Assembly: GCA_038496675.1 (NCBI GenBank)
Contig: CM076653.1
Location: 24,070,148 to 24,134,147, forward strand
DNA length: 64,000 bases
Reading direction: 5' to 3'
From: Rachycentron canadum
Lineage: Eukaryota; Chordata; Actinopteri; Carangiformes; Rachycentridae
In this document: positions 47,901 to 57,897 of the stretch, piece by piece
Layout of the letters: every line of letters begins with the position of its first letter
Numbering within the stretch: the stretch's first letter is position 1
Made by a program: the position numbers and the translations under genes
Notes under the pieces: generated by a model
What the model saw: only the letters and a program-made list of their open reading frames with translations
Database searches by the model: none
Told to the model about the DNA's origin: nothing

Positions 47901-49763
47901 TGTTCATCACTTCTGTTTTTAAAAGTTTCAACTTATTGACGCTGATATGAATAATAATGTGGGTGTCAGGAGAATGAGCTCTAGTAGCTCTTATATTACC
48001 TTCCCGTGACACTAATGCAAACTGTTTATACCCAGAAATTGACACTGATGTTTCATCATTCATCATAAAATCATAGCACATTATTGTGTGCTGGAAAGTA
48101 GAGTGGCAGTGAAAAATAAAATATTTACTCTCTAGGTTTATGGGATTCAAAAATTGGTAACTGAGGCGTTTTATAATGGATTCTCAGTCTGTCTGTATGA
48201 CAGTCCAAATACAGCTCAGTGTAGAACTTCTCAGATACATTCATGTCTGACTGCTCAGTTGATGCTGAAGGCAAATAAGACAAGACTTGGGAGCTTTGAT
48301 TCAAACCCCTCTGTTGGCTACCTCAGCAGAGCAGATTTTGGTGTCTGTAGCTTTTCTGAATCCCAGCACAAAGCTTAAAAAAAATCCCAAGGCACTTGTG
48401 GATGGGGCTGATGGCTCATTAGCTTAACATTTGAAAGCAGAATCAGCTGGGCTTTATTTTTCCACAGTGTTGACAATACTGTCATTACTTGGCAGGAATG
48501 ATGTATCTGAACTTTGTATTTTGTTTTAACGGGAATTGGTAGTTTATGGTATAAGCTAAACCATTGATTGTGGCTTTATGCACACTTCTAGTCTGGTTGA
48601 TCAAAAAGTCAAAGACTAGATTCTACACCAATGCAAGTGCCTCCATGAGGCTCTTTGACCTGAATGCTACAATACTCATAATGCCAATGCTGAAATGCTA
48701 ATGTGCAGTCAGTACTGTACAATATTTTCCCTGTTAATCATCTTAATTAAGTGTTACCATGCTAACATTTCCTAATAACCACAAAACACAAAGTACAGCT
48801 GAGACAGATATTTCATCATAAACCAAATTACTTGACAGATTTAAATTTTGATCAGAGAGGACTTGAATGTTTGTACTGAATTTCATGTTTAGACTTCTCT
48901 CTCAGAGCCACAAACATCTAACTGCTGGCAGCACTTGACAGGGAAAGTCAGGCGATTACTAAATCTGCCGGGATCCATGAGGCACCAGGAATGTCTGAAC
49001 AAAATTCAAGGCAATCCATCCAATAATTCCAATAAAATTTTAGTCTGGATCACTGACCAACATTGCCACCCCTTGAATAATAAACTGCCAGTGTAATTAA
49101 AAAAAACTTGCTTCATCAACTCATGGAAATCTTGTTTTTTATATTGTTGGAGTAGTTGTCCGTAAGTCTACTCATGTTTCATTGTATTGGGTTTCCTGGA
49201 GATGAGGTAGCCTCTAAAACCTCCTCAGTGTTAAATTTGACCAACTAAACAGTAGTTAAAGTGTGAATTTATAGGTTGAATCTCCCTATAGGCCTTTGGA
49301 ACAGGATATGAGTCATAGTACTGGTGAAATCACCCGGTGTTGATTCAGGCTATGAACAGAGCTTTGTTCAGTGATGTGGTATTTGTGTGTGTATAGTGCT
49401 TAGCTCCAGATAGGACTGTCTAATCCTTGCCTCATGGGGAACTGTTGACTGTGGAGTTAGTTTTGAATATATTTTTATGGTTTTATGTGCTTTACAAACC
49501 CTCTTTCTTTTCTTTCAACCCCCTTGCCTCTTCTTCTGTCTGCCATCCGTTCTGCTTATACTTTAATGAGTTCTCACATCTTTTAATCTTATTCTCTTCT
49601 GTTTATCCCCATCATGTTTATTCCATCCTGTTCTACTATTTAATTTGGTTGTTTTCCTCTCTTCCTGCAGCAACTGGACCTCCACTCGTGTCCAAAGCCA
49701 ATTGTCTTCATCCTCCACTCCTTCCTGTCGGCTAAGATCTCCCGCCTGGGTCTGGTGGCCTGA
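19104..49763 (+). CDS. sntb1: Beta-1-syntrophin, seven visible coding exons, one lost in a gap
   Basis: Cytoplasmic adaptor of the dystrophin-glycoprotein complex: PH and SU domains bind dystrophin family members and membrane, the PDZ domain binds channel and receptor tails. Exons: 19104-19650, 31521-31764, 38478-38595, 38758-38847, [gap 38913-39311], 39458-39654, 46173-46399, 49671-49763. All visible junctions are GT/AG with matching phase. Split PH1 starts at about 18 (GFVEVLVRERWHKVLVNL), PDZ at 102-185 (GGLGISI ligand loop at 113-119), PH2 spans exons 2-6, and SU lies in exons 6-8, ending KISRLGLVA as in known SNTB1. The exon missing between WLAAK and LVHSG should encode the middle of PH2 and, from the phases, have a length of 3n+2. 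1516 coding bases are visible, so about 550 aa in all (human about 538). Oddity: an Asn-rich insert at 49-79. Confidence 0.93.
21128..21188 (+). repeat. (CT)n/(TTTC)n pyrimidine tract
   Basis: Long pure-pyrimidine stretch with CT and CTTT units. A complementary (GA)n tract follows at 21323-21362. Confidence 0.9.
21323..21362 (+). repeat. (GA)n purine tract
   Basis: GA-dominated run about 135 bases after the CT tract; the two could pair. Confidence 0.9.
22150..22197. mobile_element. Terminal fragment of a teleost MITE-like repeat
   Basis: Ends in TAGTTAATTGTTCAGCCCTAA, close to the terminal motif (..GTTGCAGCCC..) of a common fish hAT-type MITE. Only a short piece is present. Confidence 0.35.
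22883..22920 (+). repeat. Tandem duplication of a 19-base unit
   Basis: GGGCCTTGAACTTGAACCA occurs twice head to tail without a change. Confidence 0.9.
23018..23090. repeat. Two adjacent perfect hairpins
   Basis: First: AACCCAAATG (23018-23027), 3-base loop, CATTTGGGTT (23031-23040). Second: AAATTTAAAACGTGTC (23042-23057), 17-base loop, GACACGTTTTAAATTT (23075-23090). All arms are perfect. Confidence 0.9.
24987..25011 (+). repeat. C homopolymer, 25 bases
   Basis: Unbroken C run in sntb1 intron 1. Length in the assembly may be inexact. Confidence 0.9.
27449..27575 (+). repeat. Long (GT)n microsatellite
   Basis: About 42 uninterrupted GT units (27460-27543) with imperfect GT/GC edges. Such alternating runs can form left-handed DNA. 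Confidence 0.95.
28525..28800. mobile_element. Decayed hAT/MITE-like teleost repeat
   Basis: Starts with GTTGGGCTGCAACTAATGAT, the well-known end motif of a fish MITE family. It keeps internal blocks (TCAGTTTACAATAATATAAGG) and ends near TTGTGATTAATGG. The middle is diverged. Confidence 0.55.
31521..31764 (+). CDS. sntb1: sntb1 exon 2 (end of PDZ, second half of PH1)
   Basis: Acceptor TTCCTTCCCAG|TC, donor GAACAG|GTAAGT. Reads VKYMREATPYVKKGSPVSEI through to KMCYVTRAMTTPDPENR. The phase 1 join to exon 1 restores the codon for V. Confidence 0.95.
32170..32620. repeat. Teleost dispersed repeat
   Basis: Contains GCCAAGATGGCAACAGCAGA, CACCTATGGGTGACACCATGG and TTTTATTGACAGTCTATGTA, a combination found in a very common fish repeat. 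Boundaries approximate; family not named. Confidence 0.5.
33092..33162. repeat. Perfect 34-bp inverted repeat with 3-base loop
   Basis: Arm 33092-33125 is the exact reverse complement of 33129-33162 with loop TTT. The right arm is part of the 73-base tandem repeat that follows. Confidence 0.95.
33121..33266 (+). repeat. Two tandem 73-base units
   Basis: Units 33121-33193 and 33194-33266 differ at only four positions. Each begins TAACTTTTAGTTACACCA, itself a small palindrome. Confidence 0.95.
33801..33832 (+). repeat. (CT)n microsatellite
   Basis: Pure CT run within a T- and C-rich part of sntb1 intron 2 (33640-33970). Confidence 0.9.
35591..35628. repeat. Perfect 15-bp hairpin
   Basis: AAAGAAAAGATACAG (35591-35605), 8-base loop, CTGTATCTTTTCTTT (35614-35628). 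Confidence 0.9.
36035..36330. repeat. Probable dispersed repeat
   Basis: Contains AAAGGGGCACTCCATCAATT, TTTTGCATGTCAAC and ATTATGTCTG/ATTATGTCTAGAC near-repeats, typical of a common fish repeat. Weakly defined ends. Confidence 0.35.
38478..38595 (+). CDS. sntb1: sntb1 exon 3
   Basis: Acceptor TCTCTTCCAG|A, donor GCACAG|GTCTGT. Reads QLELHSPDARHTVVLRCPDQ then PSALSWFSAMHS, the end of the split PH1. Confidence 0.92.
38758..38847 (+). CDS. sntb1: sntb1 exon 4
   Basis: Acceptor CCCACCACAG|CGG, donor GCAAAG|GTAGGA, exactly 30 codons. Contains GVAGSKEIRHLGWLAAK, the start of PH2. It is followed at once by a (GT)n run and the assembly gap. Confidence 0.92.
38858..38912 (+). repeat. (GT)n microsatellite at the gap edge
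   Basis: GT run directly after exon 4 of sntb1 and ending in N, so its true length is unknown. Confidence 0.95.
38913..39311. other. Assembly gap (399 N) holding an sntb1 exon
   Basis: The flanking exons require one more PH2 exon. In known SNTB1 the piece between WLAEK and LVHSG is about 47 residues (roughly 140 bases), which would fit here. Confidence 0.9.
39458..39654 (+). CDS. sntb1: sntb1 exon 6 (end of PH2, start of SU)
   Basis: Acceptor TTTATTCAG|C, donor ACTACAA|GTGAGT. Reads LVHSGPDRGSPHSGTELFF then ATRTGTRLGIETHLFRAET, highly typical of syntrophin. Confidence 0.93.
40640..40960. repeat. Teleost dispersed repeat with terminal hairpin
   Basis: Has AGCAGATACAGAGCAACATT, GGAGTCATGTGTTTGGCT, TGCTTCCAGCTGCATTTTTC and GCTAGTGTGCTAACTTGAGC, a recognisable fish repeat layout. 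A perfect 14-bp hairpin closes it: TGTCATCTGTTTCC (40926-40939) and GGAAACAGATGACA (40949-40962). Confidence 0.5.
41020..41215. repeat. Teleost dispersed repeat
   Basis: Contains ATCCACTAGTTGTTGAGACA, TACCAAATTTCATGTCAATC and a short imperfect palindrome. Relatives of this family also appear at about 48860-49070. Confidence 0.5.
42040..42330. repeat. Foldback repeat
   Basis: The left arm (about 42088-42143: GTTAGCTTAGCATA..., ACTGGAAACAGGGGGAAACA, CCTAGCCTGG) is the imperfect reverse complement of the right arm (about 42250-42300: GAGCCAGGCTAGATGTTTCC, TCCAGTTTCCAGTCTCTAAG). The spacer is about 110 bases. Common in fish genomes. Confidence 0.6.
43406..43430 (+). repeat. (CA)n microsatellite
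   Basis: Short CA run with GTGCGTACA and CGCATGCACA edges. Confidence 0.9.
46173..46399 (+). CDS. sntb1: sntb1 exon 7 (SU domain)
   Basis: Acceptor GTCATCCAG|GT, donor GAGATA|GTGAGT. Reads SCLYQGQECRLVIHYEQGF and, at the end, PYEKLKMSSDDGVRMLFLDF. Longer in the middle (ADGENGEERGAHTPRP) than the human protein as I recall it. Confidence 0.93.
46400..49670 (+). other. sntb1 last intron
   Basis: 3.3 kb. Holds a dispersed repeat (48640-49080) and short open frames with no support. Confidence 0.65.
48640..49080. repeat. Teleost dispersed repeat
   Basis: Contains CTCATAATGCCAATGCTGAA, GTGTTACCATGCTAACATTT, AATTCAAGGCAATCCATCCA and CACTGACCAACATTGCCACC, typical blocks of a common fish repeat related to 41020-41215. 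Confidence 0.5.
49671..49763 (+). CDS. sntb1: sntb1 exon 8 (C-terminus)
   Basis: Acceptor TCTTCCTGCAG|CAA. Encodes 30 residues, QLDLHSCPKPIVFILHSFLS then AKISRLGLVA and TGA at 49761-49763. Confidence 0.95.
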   Translation, partial: QLDLHSCPKPIVFILHSFLSAKISRLGLVA

Positions 49764-49770
49764 CATTTTC

Positions 49771-49776
49771 AATAAA
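49771..49776 (+). terminator. AATAAA immediately after the sntb1 stop
   Basis: Lies 7 bases after the stop codon. If used, the 3' UTR would be only about 25-40 bases. Another AATAAA at 51469-51474 would give a 1.7-kb 3' UTR, which is more usual for this gene. Confidence 0.35.
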
Positions 49777-50529
49777 GGGACATTTCACCTCCTTGTGAAC
49801 AGAAATCCACCTTCTTTCTACACCTACCTGCAGCCTACTTGCAGTACACAATGTCAAAACTCCTTCAGTTGGGGACCCAAGCTGAGTGAATGTAGCTCCT
49901 TTCTGAAATTTGACCTTTTAGGGGTCTCCAACTTTAAATCAAAGAAACACTGGAGAAATCAATCTAGATTGGTTTTGCTTTGAGTGAATTGGACATATTT
50001 TGGGGACAAACCCTCCCTTAAGGGCTGCTTGGACTGAAGTGTTGGCTGGAGAACCACAGAGGAAAACATGGACTACACTAAATGCAGATGGATCATATAC
50101 AGACACACTGAAAGGACTAGATTGGGCATTACTGTCACGTTCGGGATTGGAAGGACTGGACACTTGGAGCAGGGGTTGAGATGAATTTACTTTTAATTCA
50201 GTCAAAATGTAATGGCATACTGCCTTCCATTTAACATTTATATAATTTATTCACCATTAGCTCTGAAAGGACATTCTGGATTTCACTTGTAATTTTTCTT
50301 CCATACACACTTGGCACGCTGTGGAAAAAACATTTGTCATACATTTGTCTTTGTTAGTGTCCCCTGAGATGTCTTGTTAGCGGTGTCAGCATTCATCATT
50401 GAAACTGGGAGCCACAATCGGCGGCACAATGTGACAGCCGACTCCAATTCAAATAGTCTCAGTATTCAATGGGTCACCTATGGTTGAACCATCTGGTAGT
50501 ATTTCAGTGTTTGATTGATTTGACAGTGA

Positions 50530-50553
50530 TCTATCTATCTATCTATCTATCTA

Positions 50554-50586
<33 letters not shown>
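50530..50586 (+). repeat. (CTAT)n followed by (AT)n
   Basis: About seven CTAT units pass directly into about 15 AT units. Confidence 0.95.
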
Positions 50587-50588
<2 letters not shown>

Positions 50589-52765
50589 GCATCTCATATG
50601 GAAGTTATGAAAGTATGACAATAATAGCCTGATGTGGGAGTCGGGTGGTGGAGCTGTTGTTTCCGCACATGCAATTATTATTTTCCAAAGTCGGACTACT
50701 ATTACATATTCATGGAAGGTCATGATAGAGATGTCAAGATGTATATAACTCATTTATTCTCAATAGTGCCATAGCCAAATAATACGGTAATATTCAGAAT
50801 AGGTAAACGCATTTTGAGCAGATTGAGTATTAGGGCAACAGTTTGATCCAATAGAGAAGGGCATTCTTTCACTTTCTTGCTGAGAGTTAGATGTTGATGC
50901 CTGTATGAAACTACAGGCACTAGCTGGTCAACATGTTATATCTTTCTGTTTAATCTGTACTGTGCTAGTTGGAAGATTTAGTCAGCTAGCCTGTTAACTG
51001 ATCTGAACATGAACTAGCCCAGCACACAATTATCAATCTTTTCATCTAAATCTCGGCAAGAAAGCGAGCAGCCTTGCTTGGTATTCCCCAGAATGTTGAA
51101 CTTTTCTATTGTAAGCTTCATTTACCAGCTCTTTAAAGAGCTGATCCTGTTTGCCTAGTCCAGAGATAAACTACAGTCTTACTGTGCCCCATCAAGCAAA
51201 ATTCTGTCAAGACTATTTCTCATAATTCATATTGAAAACCGAAACTCAATCAAACTTTGCCATAATCAATGAGACAAATATTATTTATCTGTCAATATAG
51301 CAAGGTGGCCATCATATGAGTCCTCAGTCCTGCTTTAGTCCAGCAACAGCCAGTCTGGGGCATTATTTTGTTTGGATGTTGTGCAGCCGACCAAATGGTT
51401 CTACTGCCCTGTGTATCACATGGCCTGCTGCCAGATCTGTCCTCGTGCCTTCAGATTACTGAAAGGAAAATAAACTAAATGAACAGCAGAGATCACAGGA
51501 TGAGGTTGGAGCAACCATGCGACTTCTATGATGGCGACATTGGTTTTGGCTCAACCAGCAAAAGCTTTTTGTTTGCTCTGTCCTTTATATCATAACACGC
51601 ATTTCCAATGAACATTTATACATGCACTGTGAACAATGATTTACACATTGTAATCTTACCGCACTGTAGAAGGAACTTCATCTGTTTGTTCATACTAAAT
51701 GATAGTGGAGGCATTGTAACACTTTAAGAATCCAGCACTTACTGATGACCTCAAGTGGAGAGAAGCTTTGATAAGTAGATTACTCCAATGCCTTCGGCAG
51801 CTATTGTACTGTCACTCTGAATGATAAAGCTTAGTTTTTAACTTGAACAGTGCACATAAATCATGTATTTAACTAAAGTGGCACGATGAGTCTGTTTTTA
51901 TTGTCTTCACTTGGGATTTATTCATTTCTCATCAGCTGCAAATACAAATCAACAAAAGCAGTTGATTGGGAAAAGTTTCATTTTCACTTCAATTATATTA
52001 AAATGTAAATGACATCCACAACTTGTTTGCTAGTGATAGTGGTTCTTAATTAATTTATAATTTGATATTATTAATAGGATATTAAACTATTTCTTTCTTC
52101 CACTTTCAGAACTGAAATGCATTCAACCCTGCTGTTAAAACACACGCTCTCTGCAGAGATAGACAGTCAGTATTTTATTTTAAGGGCAGTTTAGATGAAA
52201 GGTTGTGCACTAATTTACTGTTTATTAGTGACAGTTCAGCCTGATTTGGGAAGTGTTTTACTGAACAGCTCAGCAAAATAATTCAAATGTCTTTAGCAGA
52301 AGAGCTTGAGAGTAATTGGGTTGAAGGCAGTGCTTAACACAATCGTAACTCTTGACATTGTTTATTTGGCTCCTAGGTAATGAGTTGGCATCTTTACTTT
52401 CTCTCAAACACACTCACAAACAGATGCACAGATGGATGGACACATTCATGTTACTGAAAGAAAGACTTTACACCTCAAACACAGTCATAACTCTTTGACA
52501 TTGTTGAAATAGTTAACATTATTTACCAGCAGAATCTTTGCAACCTTTTCCCACCTCTTTGTAGTTTTATCAGTTTCCCTTTCTGTTCAGGCCATTGTTG
52601 AATCAAGACAGACTCTCAGAGGGACACTAAACATCTGCAGATAGTAATTGCAACAAATTCTCTCCAGGTCAACAATCCCACTGAGACTGACAGAAAGCTG
52701 GGTATGTGTTAATCTGAAAACCTGAAAACACACACAGATAGGCAATGTTACTGTTACATTTTAAT

Positions 52766-52766
<1 letters not shown>

Positions 52767-52812
<46 letters not shown>
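52767..52812 (+). repeat. (GA)n microsatellite
   Basis: Pure GA run of about 23 units. Confidence 0.95.
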
Positions 52813-52815
<3 letters not shown>

Positions 52816-53399
52816 TGACTGCATTATTGACTGAAACTGTCAGCTTTTCATTTTAAGGGGCTGGAAAAGAGCCAGCTCAATTAGCAATCTGCCATAAACT
52901 GTGTGTGCATGTCTGTGAGGGAAAGGGAGAGAGAGAGCGCGAGAGAGAGCAAACAAATGTCCAGAATAATGTTCATGTGCACATGGTGGACACTCTGTGA
53001 CATGCAAATACTCTTCAACAAGTTTTTTTGTGTGTCTGTCTGTGTGTGGGAGAAGGGGCTCTGAATGAACAGCTTTTGTCTGACCTCAGTCTATGGTTGC
53101 ATTCCTTCCTGTGGCAGGTCCTGACAGGTTCTGCGCTGCTTCGGTGTGTGTTTGTGCGCTGGACTCAAAATTGTGTAGATAACGGAAAACAGGCAGAGCA
53201 AACTGAAAAGGGAGAGAGGAAGGGGTGGTCAGCAAGAGGAGTGGCTGAGTTAAACACCTAATTAAACATGTACCAATATGTTGGTAAGGCTGGTTCATTT
53301 TTCAAATATTCAATGCTCAAAAATAATGAATTTTTTTTTTTTTTTGGTTCAGGTAGGATTTTTCTCGACAGTATCTATCATAATTTAGTTTACACTCGC

Positions 53400-53830
53400 A
53401 GCAGTAACACTGTTTGGGGGCTTTTTAGGGCCTAACAGTGAGCATGAAACGCACAAAGTCTCTCCCTATCCTACATAATTAGCCAGTTAAACACCTATCA
53501 CTTTATGGGTATTGGTTGGTTCTTGTAGTCAGTTGTAGAAACAATACTGATATATTACCACCTTATGAAGTTGAACATGTTAGCAGACAATTGTTTACAC
53601 ATCCAGCAGACATGAGCAACATTTTGTCCACTCAACAAATCTAAGTCGAATATTCACTCTCTTTCAACATTCACTTCTCTTCACTTGTTCTCCACCAACT
53701 CCGGAGGGAAATTCCTGGCTCTTTATCTGCTCCACTGATCTTTGCCAACTTTATCTGTGTGGCATTTGGTGCTGGCTGTTAGCACCGAGTCAGTTTATTA
53801 GCACTTTCTTTTTCTGACAAATGTAGTGAT
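53400..53830. repeat. Probable teleost dispersed repeat
   Basis: Blocks CACCTATCACTTTATGGGTA, TTGGTTGGTTCTTGTAGTCA, CCAGCAGACATGAGCAACAT and GGCTGTTAGCACCGAGTCAG resemble the family at 40640-40960. Ends uncertain. Confidence 0.4.
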
Positions 53831-56409
53831 TATTGTAGCTTAAAGACAAAACACCAAGCTTAGCAATTCAGTTTAATAATTCAGGTGAATAATCGTTTCT
53901 AGTGGTCAGACACAAAATGAGCAATGAGTTGAAGTTTGCAAGTTTTTTTTTTTTTTTTTTTAATTAATCCTTTAATTCATCAAGAATTTACCATGAATCA
54001 TAACTTACACTTGACCATGAAAGTCTTCAGATTCTCTCATTTTTTATTCAAAATGCTGTTTCTCCTTAGCCCAAACTGATCTATGATGATCCATAACTAG
54101 GAATAGCAAAGATATTTTGGTATGGTAATGTTACCTTACCTGTTACAGCAGAAACTTGCTTGTTCACTTTAATGTGGCAGCATTTCAAGCTCATAAAATC
54201 TGCAACCTACGACTAGAGGAAGAAAGGAGAGAGATGTGCACATTTTTGCAGGTTGCCTCTAATTTGTGAAAGAGTGAAATATATTTGCCAACTTATACTG
54301 AAAATGAAGTCTATGACCTGATGACGTTGTCTGTAGGGTTGTGCTTAACCAGACTGACTGATCTTACAACTAGATTTTGACACAGGGTCCTGCTTTAAAA
54401 CAGGGCCTCAAGATCAATCACTAGGACACACTAAATAATATAGGTAAATAGATGGCTGCAGCATTCAACGCACTAAAGCAGACTGCGAAAATGGACATCA
54501 TGATGGTGGATCACATAAGACACAGTGAAACTTTAGCTTGGCACAAACTGAGACCTCACTGCTCATCTGCTGTGAAAACTTTGTACTGCTGCTTTTATGT
54601 AGTTTGCAACAAAGTGTTGAGTTTTGCTTGGATCGTCAAAATATGACAATGTTCCTCATTACATTTCACACATTTCATCCCCATTCTTGGCTCCAGACGT
54701 TATGTGTGGTCTCCCCATTTTCCGAAGCTTAGGACATCTGGTCTCTGGGCTGCGTGATGGTGATCACGGTCTTTGGCTTCTTGCTCTTTCCCAGGAGAAT
54801 TGAGTCAGTAATTTGACTATAAAAGGGCTCCTCTCTGCTTGCTTTCCACTCTATTCTTAATATTTCAAGTACTGTTGTATCTATGAACACTTCCTGAATA
54901 GACAGCCTGGTTTGCGTTTGTCTGTAAAAGAAAAGTCTTCTAGACTATAAAGGTTCATATTTTATTCTAACTCAATAAACAAAAAATCATTCTCTCTCCT
55001 TCATAATGCTGTTGGAAGTAAAATAGCCCAGCAGAATATTTTTGAATAGTATTGCGAGGCCTCATGATGCAGTCCAAATATTTTAATGATATCAGAGAGC
55101 AGTTTAGATTGCAGCAGACTGCTCTCAGTGAGCTCAGAACAGTAAACAGCAAGTGCCTCATACTGGATCGATAAACACTAGAGCCCTGGATTAGCTCTTC
55201 AGTAAACTGTTCTTAAACAGACAACTGCTCCTATATAGTAATGTTCAAACCATTAGTTTTCTGTCTAACATTTGAGAATCATCCAAGATCCTGCTTACAT
55301 TACATACCTCATACAGCCTGTTACAACATAAACTTTGAATTAGAGATTGAAAACAAAACTGATAGAGAATGAAGTGATGAAGCAAACCCAACAGATTATA
55401 TGTGAAAAAAACAGTCTGCGCTTTCTCCATGTTGTTGTGTAGCCATGATCTTTTTGATTCCTTTAGTCACCAATGACTCGTTCAGCACCTGATGTGTTAA
55501 TAATAATTTAACACTCACAAGCTCTCAGTACAAACAGAAACTGAGCCAAAGCAGCTTTATCACATTATGTTGTCATCTATATATGGAGAATTCCTTTGTA
55601 TTGTATAATTATGAATAAACTCTACAGGTCTGGTGTCTGTCTTAGAGACTAGTGAAACAGTCTAATGTAAAACTTGCTACAGTGGAAATATATGACAACA
55701 AGGAACCTAACTTCACCAACAGCAGTGACAGTATTTTTAGGATATAAAATGCTTATTGTACACTGACTGCCAAACTATTTTGAAGATTAAATTAACTGTA
55801 ATAGTAAAATGTTATTAAAATTGAAACATTTCCATAAAAGGTTTACTGGTGTCAGGTCATTGGAACAGACCTTGTGTGTTACAACATCATAAAAACATAA
55901 TGTTCATGTATAATATTTTGTCATCAAATGCTGGCCAGTTGGCTAATGGGGAAAAAAGAATAACAGCAGAATATGTCTCTTGTTGTGTTTTCAGTTACAA
56001 ACCATCAGTAGAAAAGAGAGTAGTAGAGGATGAAAAACTCTAAACTCTCTCTAAACCCTTACTCTAAAAACTAGACATTATGGCACCTGAGGCTGGTGCA
56101 GTATTTAAGAAACTTTATGTTAATGTCACTGAGGGTAAGTGATCTCCCAAAACAGTTTAATTTCAGATGTGATTATTTTATTGAATTCATCATCAATTAA
56201 ATAGTGTAACAATCTATGAGATAAAGAACTATAATAGTTTATCTTATTTATACTTAAATTAAGTATTGTACTATTCAGAACAGTAACAGTATAAATACAT
56301 CTATACTAACTGTATTGAAGGTAACACAGTTCAATACTCTACTCTAAATAATCTTTCAGAGTTCACTGTTTTCTTGTTCAGTTTCTTGATTTCTGAGTTG
56401 GTGAAAGCT

Positions 56410-57620
56410 TCCTGTATGTGTGTGTGAGGAGCCTCCCAAACCCACCAACACAGAAGAGGCACATGGTGACAACCTCCTCTGTGCGGGTCAGGTCGGGACA
56501 CTCCTCCTCATCTGGACGGGAAACCGAAGAGGGTGTTGCTGGGTTGGAGGAGCAGGAAGGTTGAGATGGTACTCACTGGGTCTTCAGACTGGGTTTGGTG
56601 CCTGGAGGGCAGCTGAGAGTGGTTCATTGCTCTGCTGTAGTGCTGGCTCTTCCTGGGATGATTTGTTGGTCCATGTCCACTCTCAGCTGCTCCAGGAGTG
56701 TCGAAGACACACAACAGGTCTTGCCCTCTCAAATAATCAAACAAGTAATGAACCATTTTGGACTCAGTAATTAAACCTTTGCTTTGCTGATATTTATTGT
56801 ATGTGGCTCTAATTAATTATTCTTTAAACAATGTAATAATATTTAAGAAGGTTCCCACAATAAATGTGACTCACATACAGTATGTGATGTTAACTGGAGC
56901 TCATCATCCCTTCGTGTAACTAGTGGTACTTTTGTGGTCTTAGTGAGGACATTACTTACTTAACTGAGTGAAAGAATTTGCGACCACCCCTCTGCAGTTT
57001 GTCCTGTGCTCGTCCATCCTTCTAGTCTGGTCTGGTTGGGCCTCTTCACTGCTGTCAAGGAAATCCTGGAGGTTACGTCTCAGTCTTGTTGTTTCTTGTT
57101 TGGATGTTGATGCAGTAAATATACTTCTAAAGCCTGGAGAGAACAGTTAGATGTTAGATGGCTCTGCTCTGTCAGAGGTTCAATCCAATGATAGAGAATT
57201 AAGAAATAGCAGTAAAACTACAGCGGTACATAACTAGTAATCATAAGAGTTGCAGGGGACATTGTTAATGTTGCCATTAAGCATCGACTTACCTTAGTTT
57301 GGTGAAGCATCTACATCTTCTAAAGAAAAAATACAAGTGTAACAGAGTGAGTAGGAGAAATAAAATTAATTAAAATTTAAATTACAGGACGTTTGTTGTT
57401 AAAACCTGTTTACTTACCTGGGTATCTAGATGTTTGTCAAACATAAATAACACAGTAAACTGGATAAAATAGTTGTTCAATGATTAAATACTCACTTTTC
57501 TATACTTACCCTTTCTCCCACATTTTGCTATAAGTAGCATCTCATGTGGTAGAGCATTTCATACATTACCTCCAGGGTTTTTTATTCCTTGACTCATCTT
57601 TCCACAACAACCCTATTTAA
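56410..57620 (-). other. Possible spliced transcript or decayed gene, minus strand
   Basis: Several strong splice-like signals lie in order on the minus strand: donors GAAAGG|GTAAGT (57511), CCCAG|GTAAGT (57419), ACTAAG|GTAAGT (57293), GTTAA|GTAAGT (about 56962) and ACCCA|GTGAGT (about 56568), with acceptors such as TTTTCTTTAG (57320) and GTTCTCTCCAGGCTTTAG (57136). A 27-base exon (57293-57319, reading RCRCFTKL) joins in frame to one reading RSIFTASTSKQETTRLRRNL (about 57135-56963). Further open stretches follow at 56756-56568 and 56567-56400 (one reads ATPSSVSRPDEEECPDLTRT) but in different frames. I recognise no family. It may be a non-coding RNA, a decayed gene or downstream exons of the acidic gene. 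Confidence 0.25.
57581..57586 (-). terminator. Poly(A) signal of the acidic repeat gene
   Basis: AATAAA on the minus strand, about 424 bases after the stop codon, the first one met downstream. Confidence 0.5.
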
Positions 57621-57834
57621 AGTCAGGCTAGCATCCTCGGCTAGCTGGAATACTGTCAGAGCTGGTGAGTCTGACCAGGAGAAGGTACCTCTGCAGGGAG
57701 GTGTTGAAGTATTTGGTTCAGCAGTGCTCAGCCCTGACATCTCACAGCATCAAGGTTCTGTTCTTTGTGAGACGCAAAGGCTCTCTGGGGCTTTAAGGTC
57801 AGCCCTCGAGGGTTTCCAGGAGATGATTTAGCCA

Positions 57835-57897
57835 CCAGATCCAAGTGGGCACTGGTGAAAGACACTATGCCTTTCACCAGTGCCCACTTGGATCTGG
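57835..57897 (-). repeat. Perfect 27-bp hairpin in the predicted 3' UTR
   Basis: 57835-57861 is the exact reverse complement of 57871-57897 with a 9-base loop (57862-57870). Stem GC content is moderate (GTGGGCACTGGTGAAAG side). It lies about 113 bases after the stop of the acidic repeat gene and before its poly(A) signal. It may be a structural RNA element, a small-RNA precursor or a recent inverted duplication. Confidence 0.9.

Larger units (their letters stand above)
49777..56400. other. Spacer downstream of sntb1
   Basis: 6.6 kb with (CTAT)n/(AT)n (50530-50586), (GA)n (52767-52812), a T run (53331-53345), another T run (53945-53961) and a dispersed repeat (53400-53830). The first 1.7 kb may be sntb1 3' UTR. 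No gene or RNA gene recognised. Confidence 0.5.
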
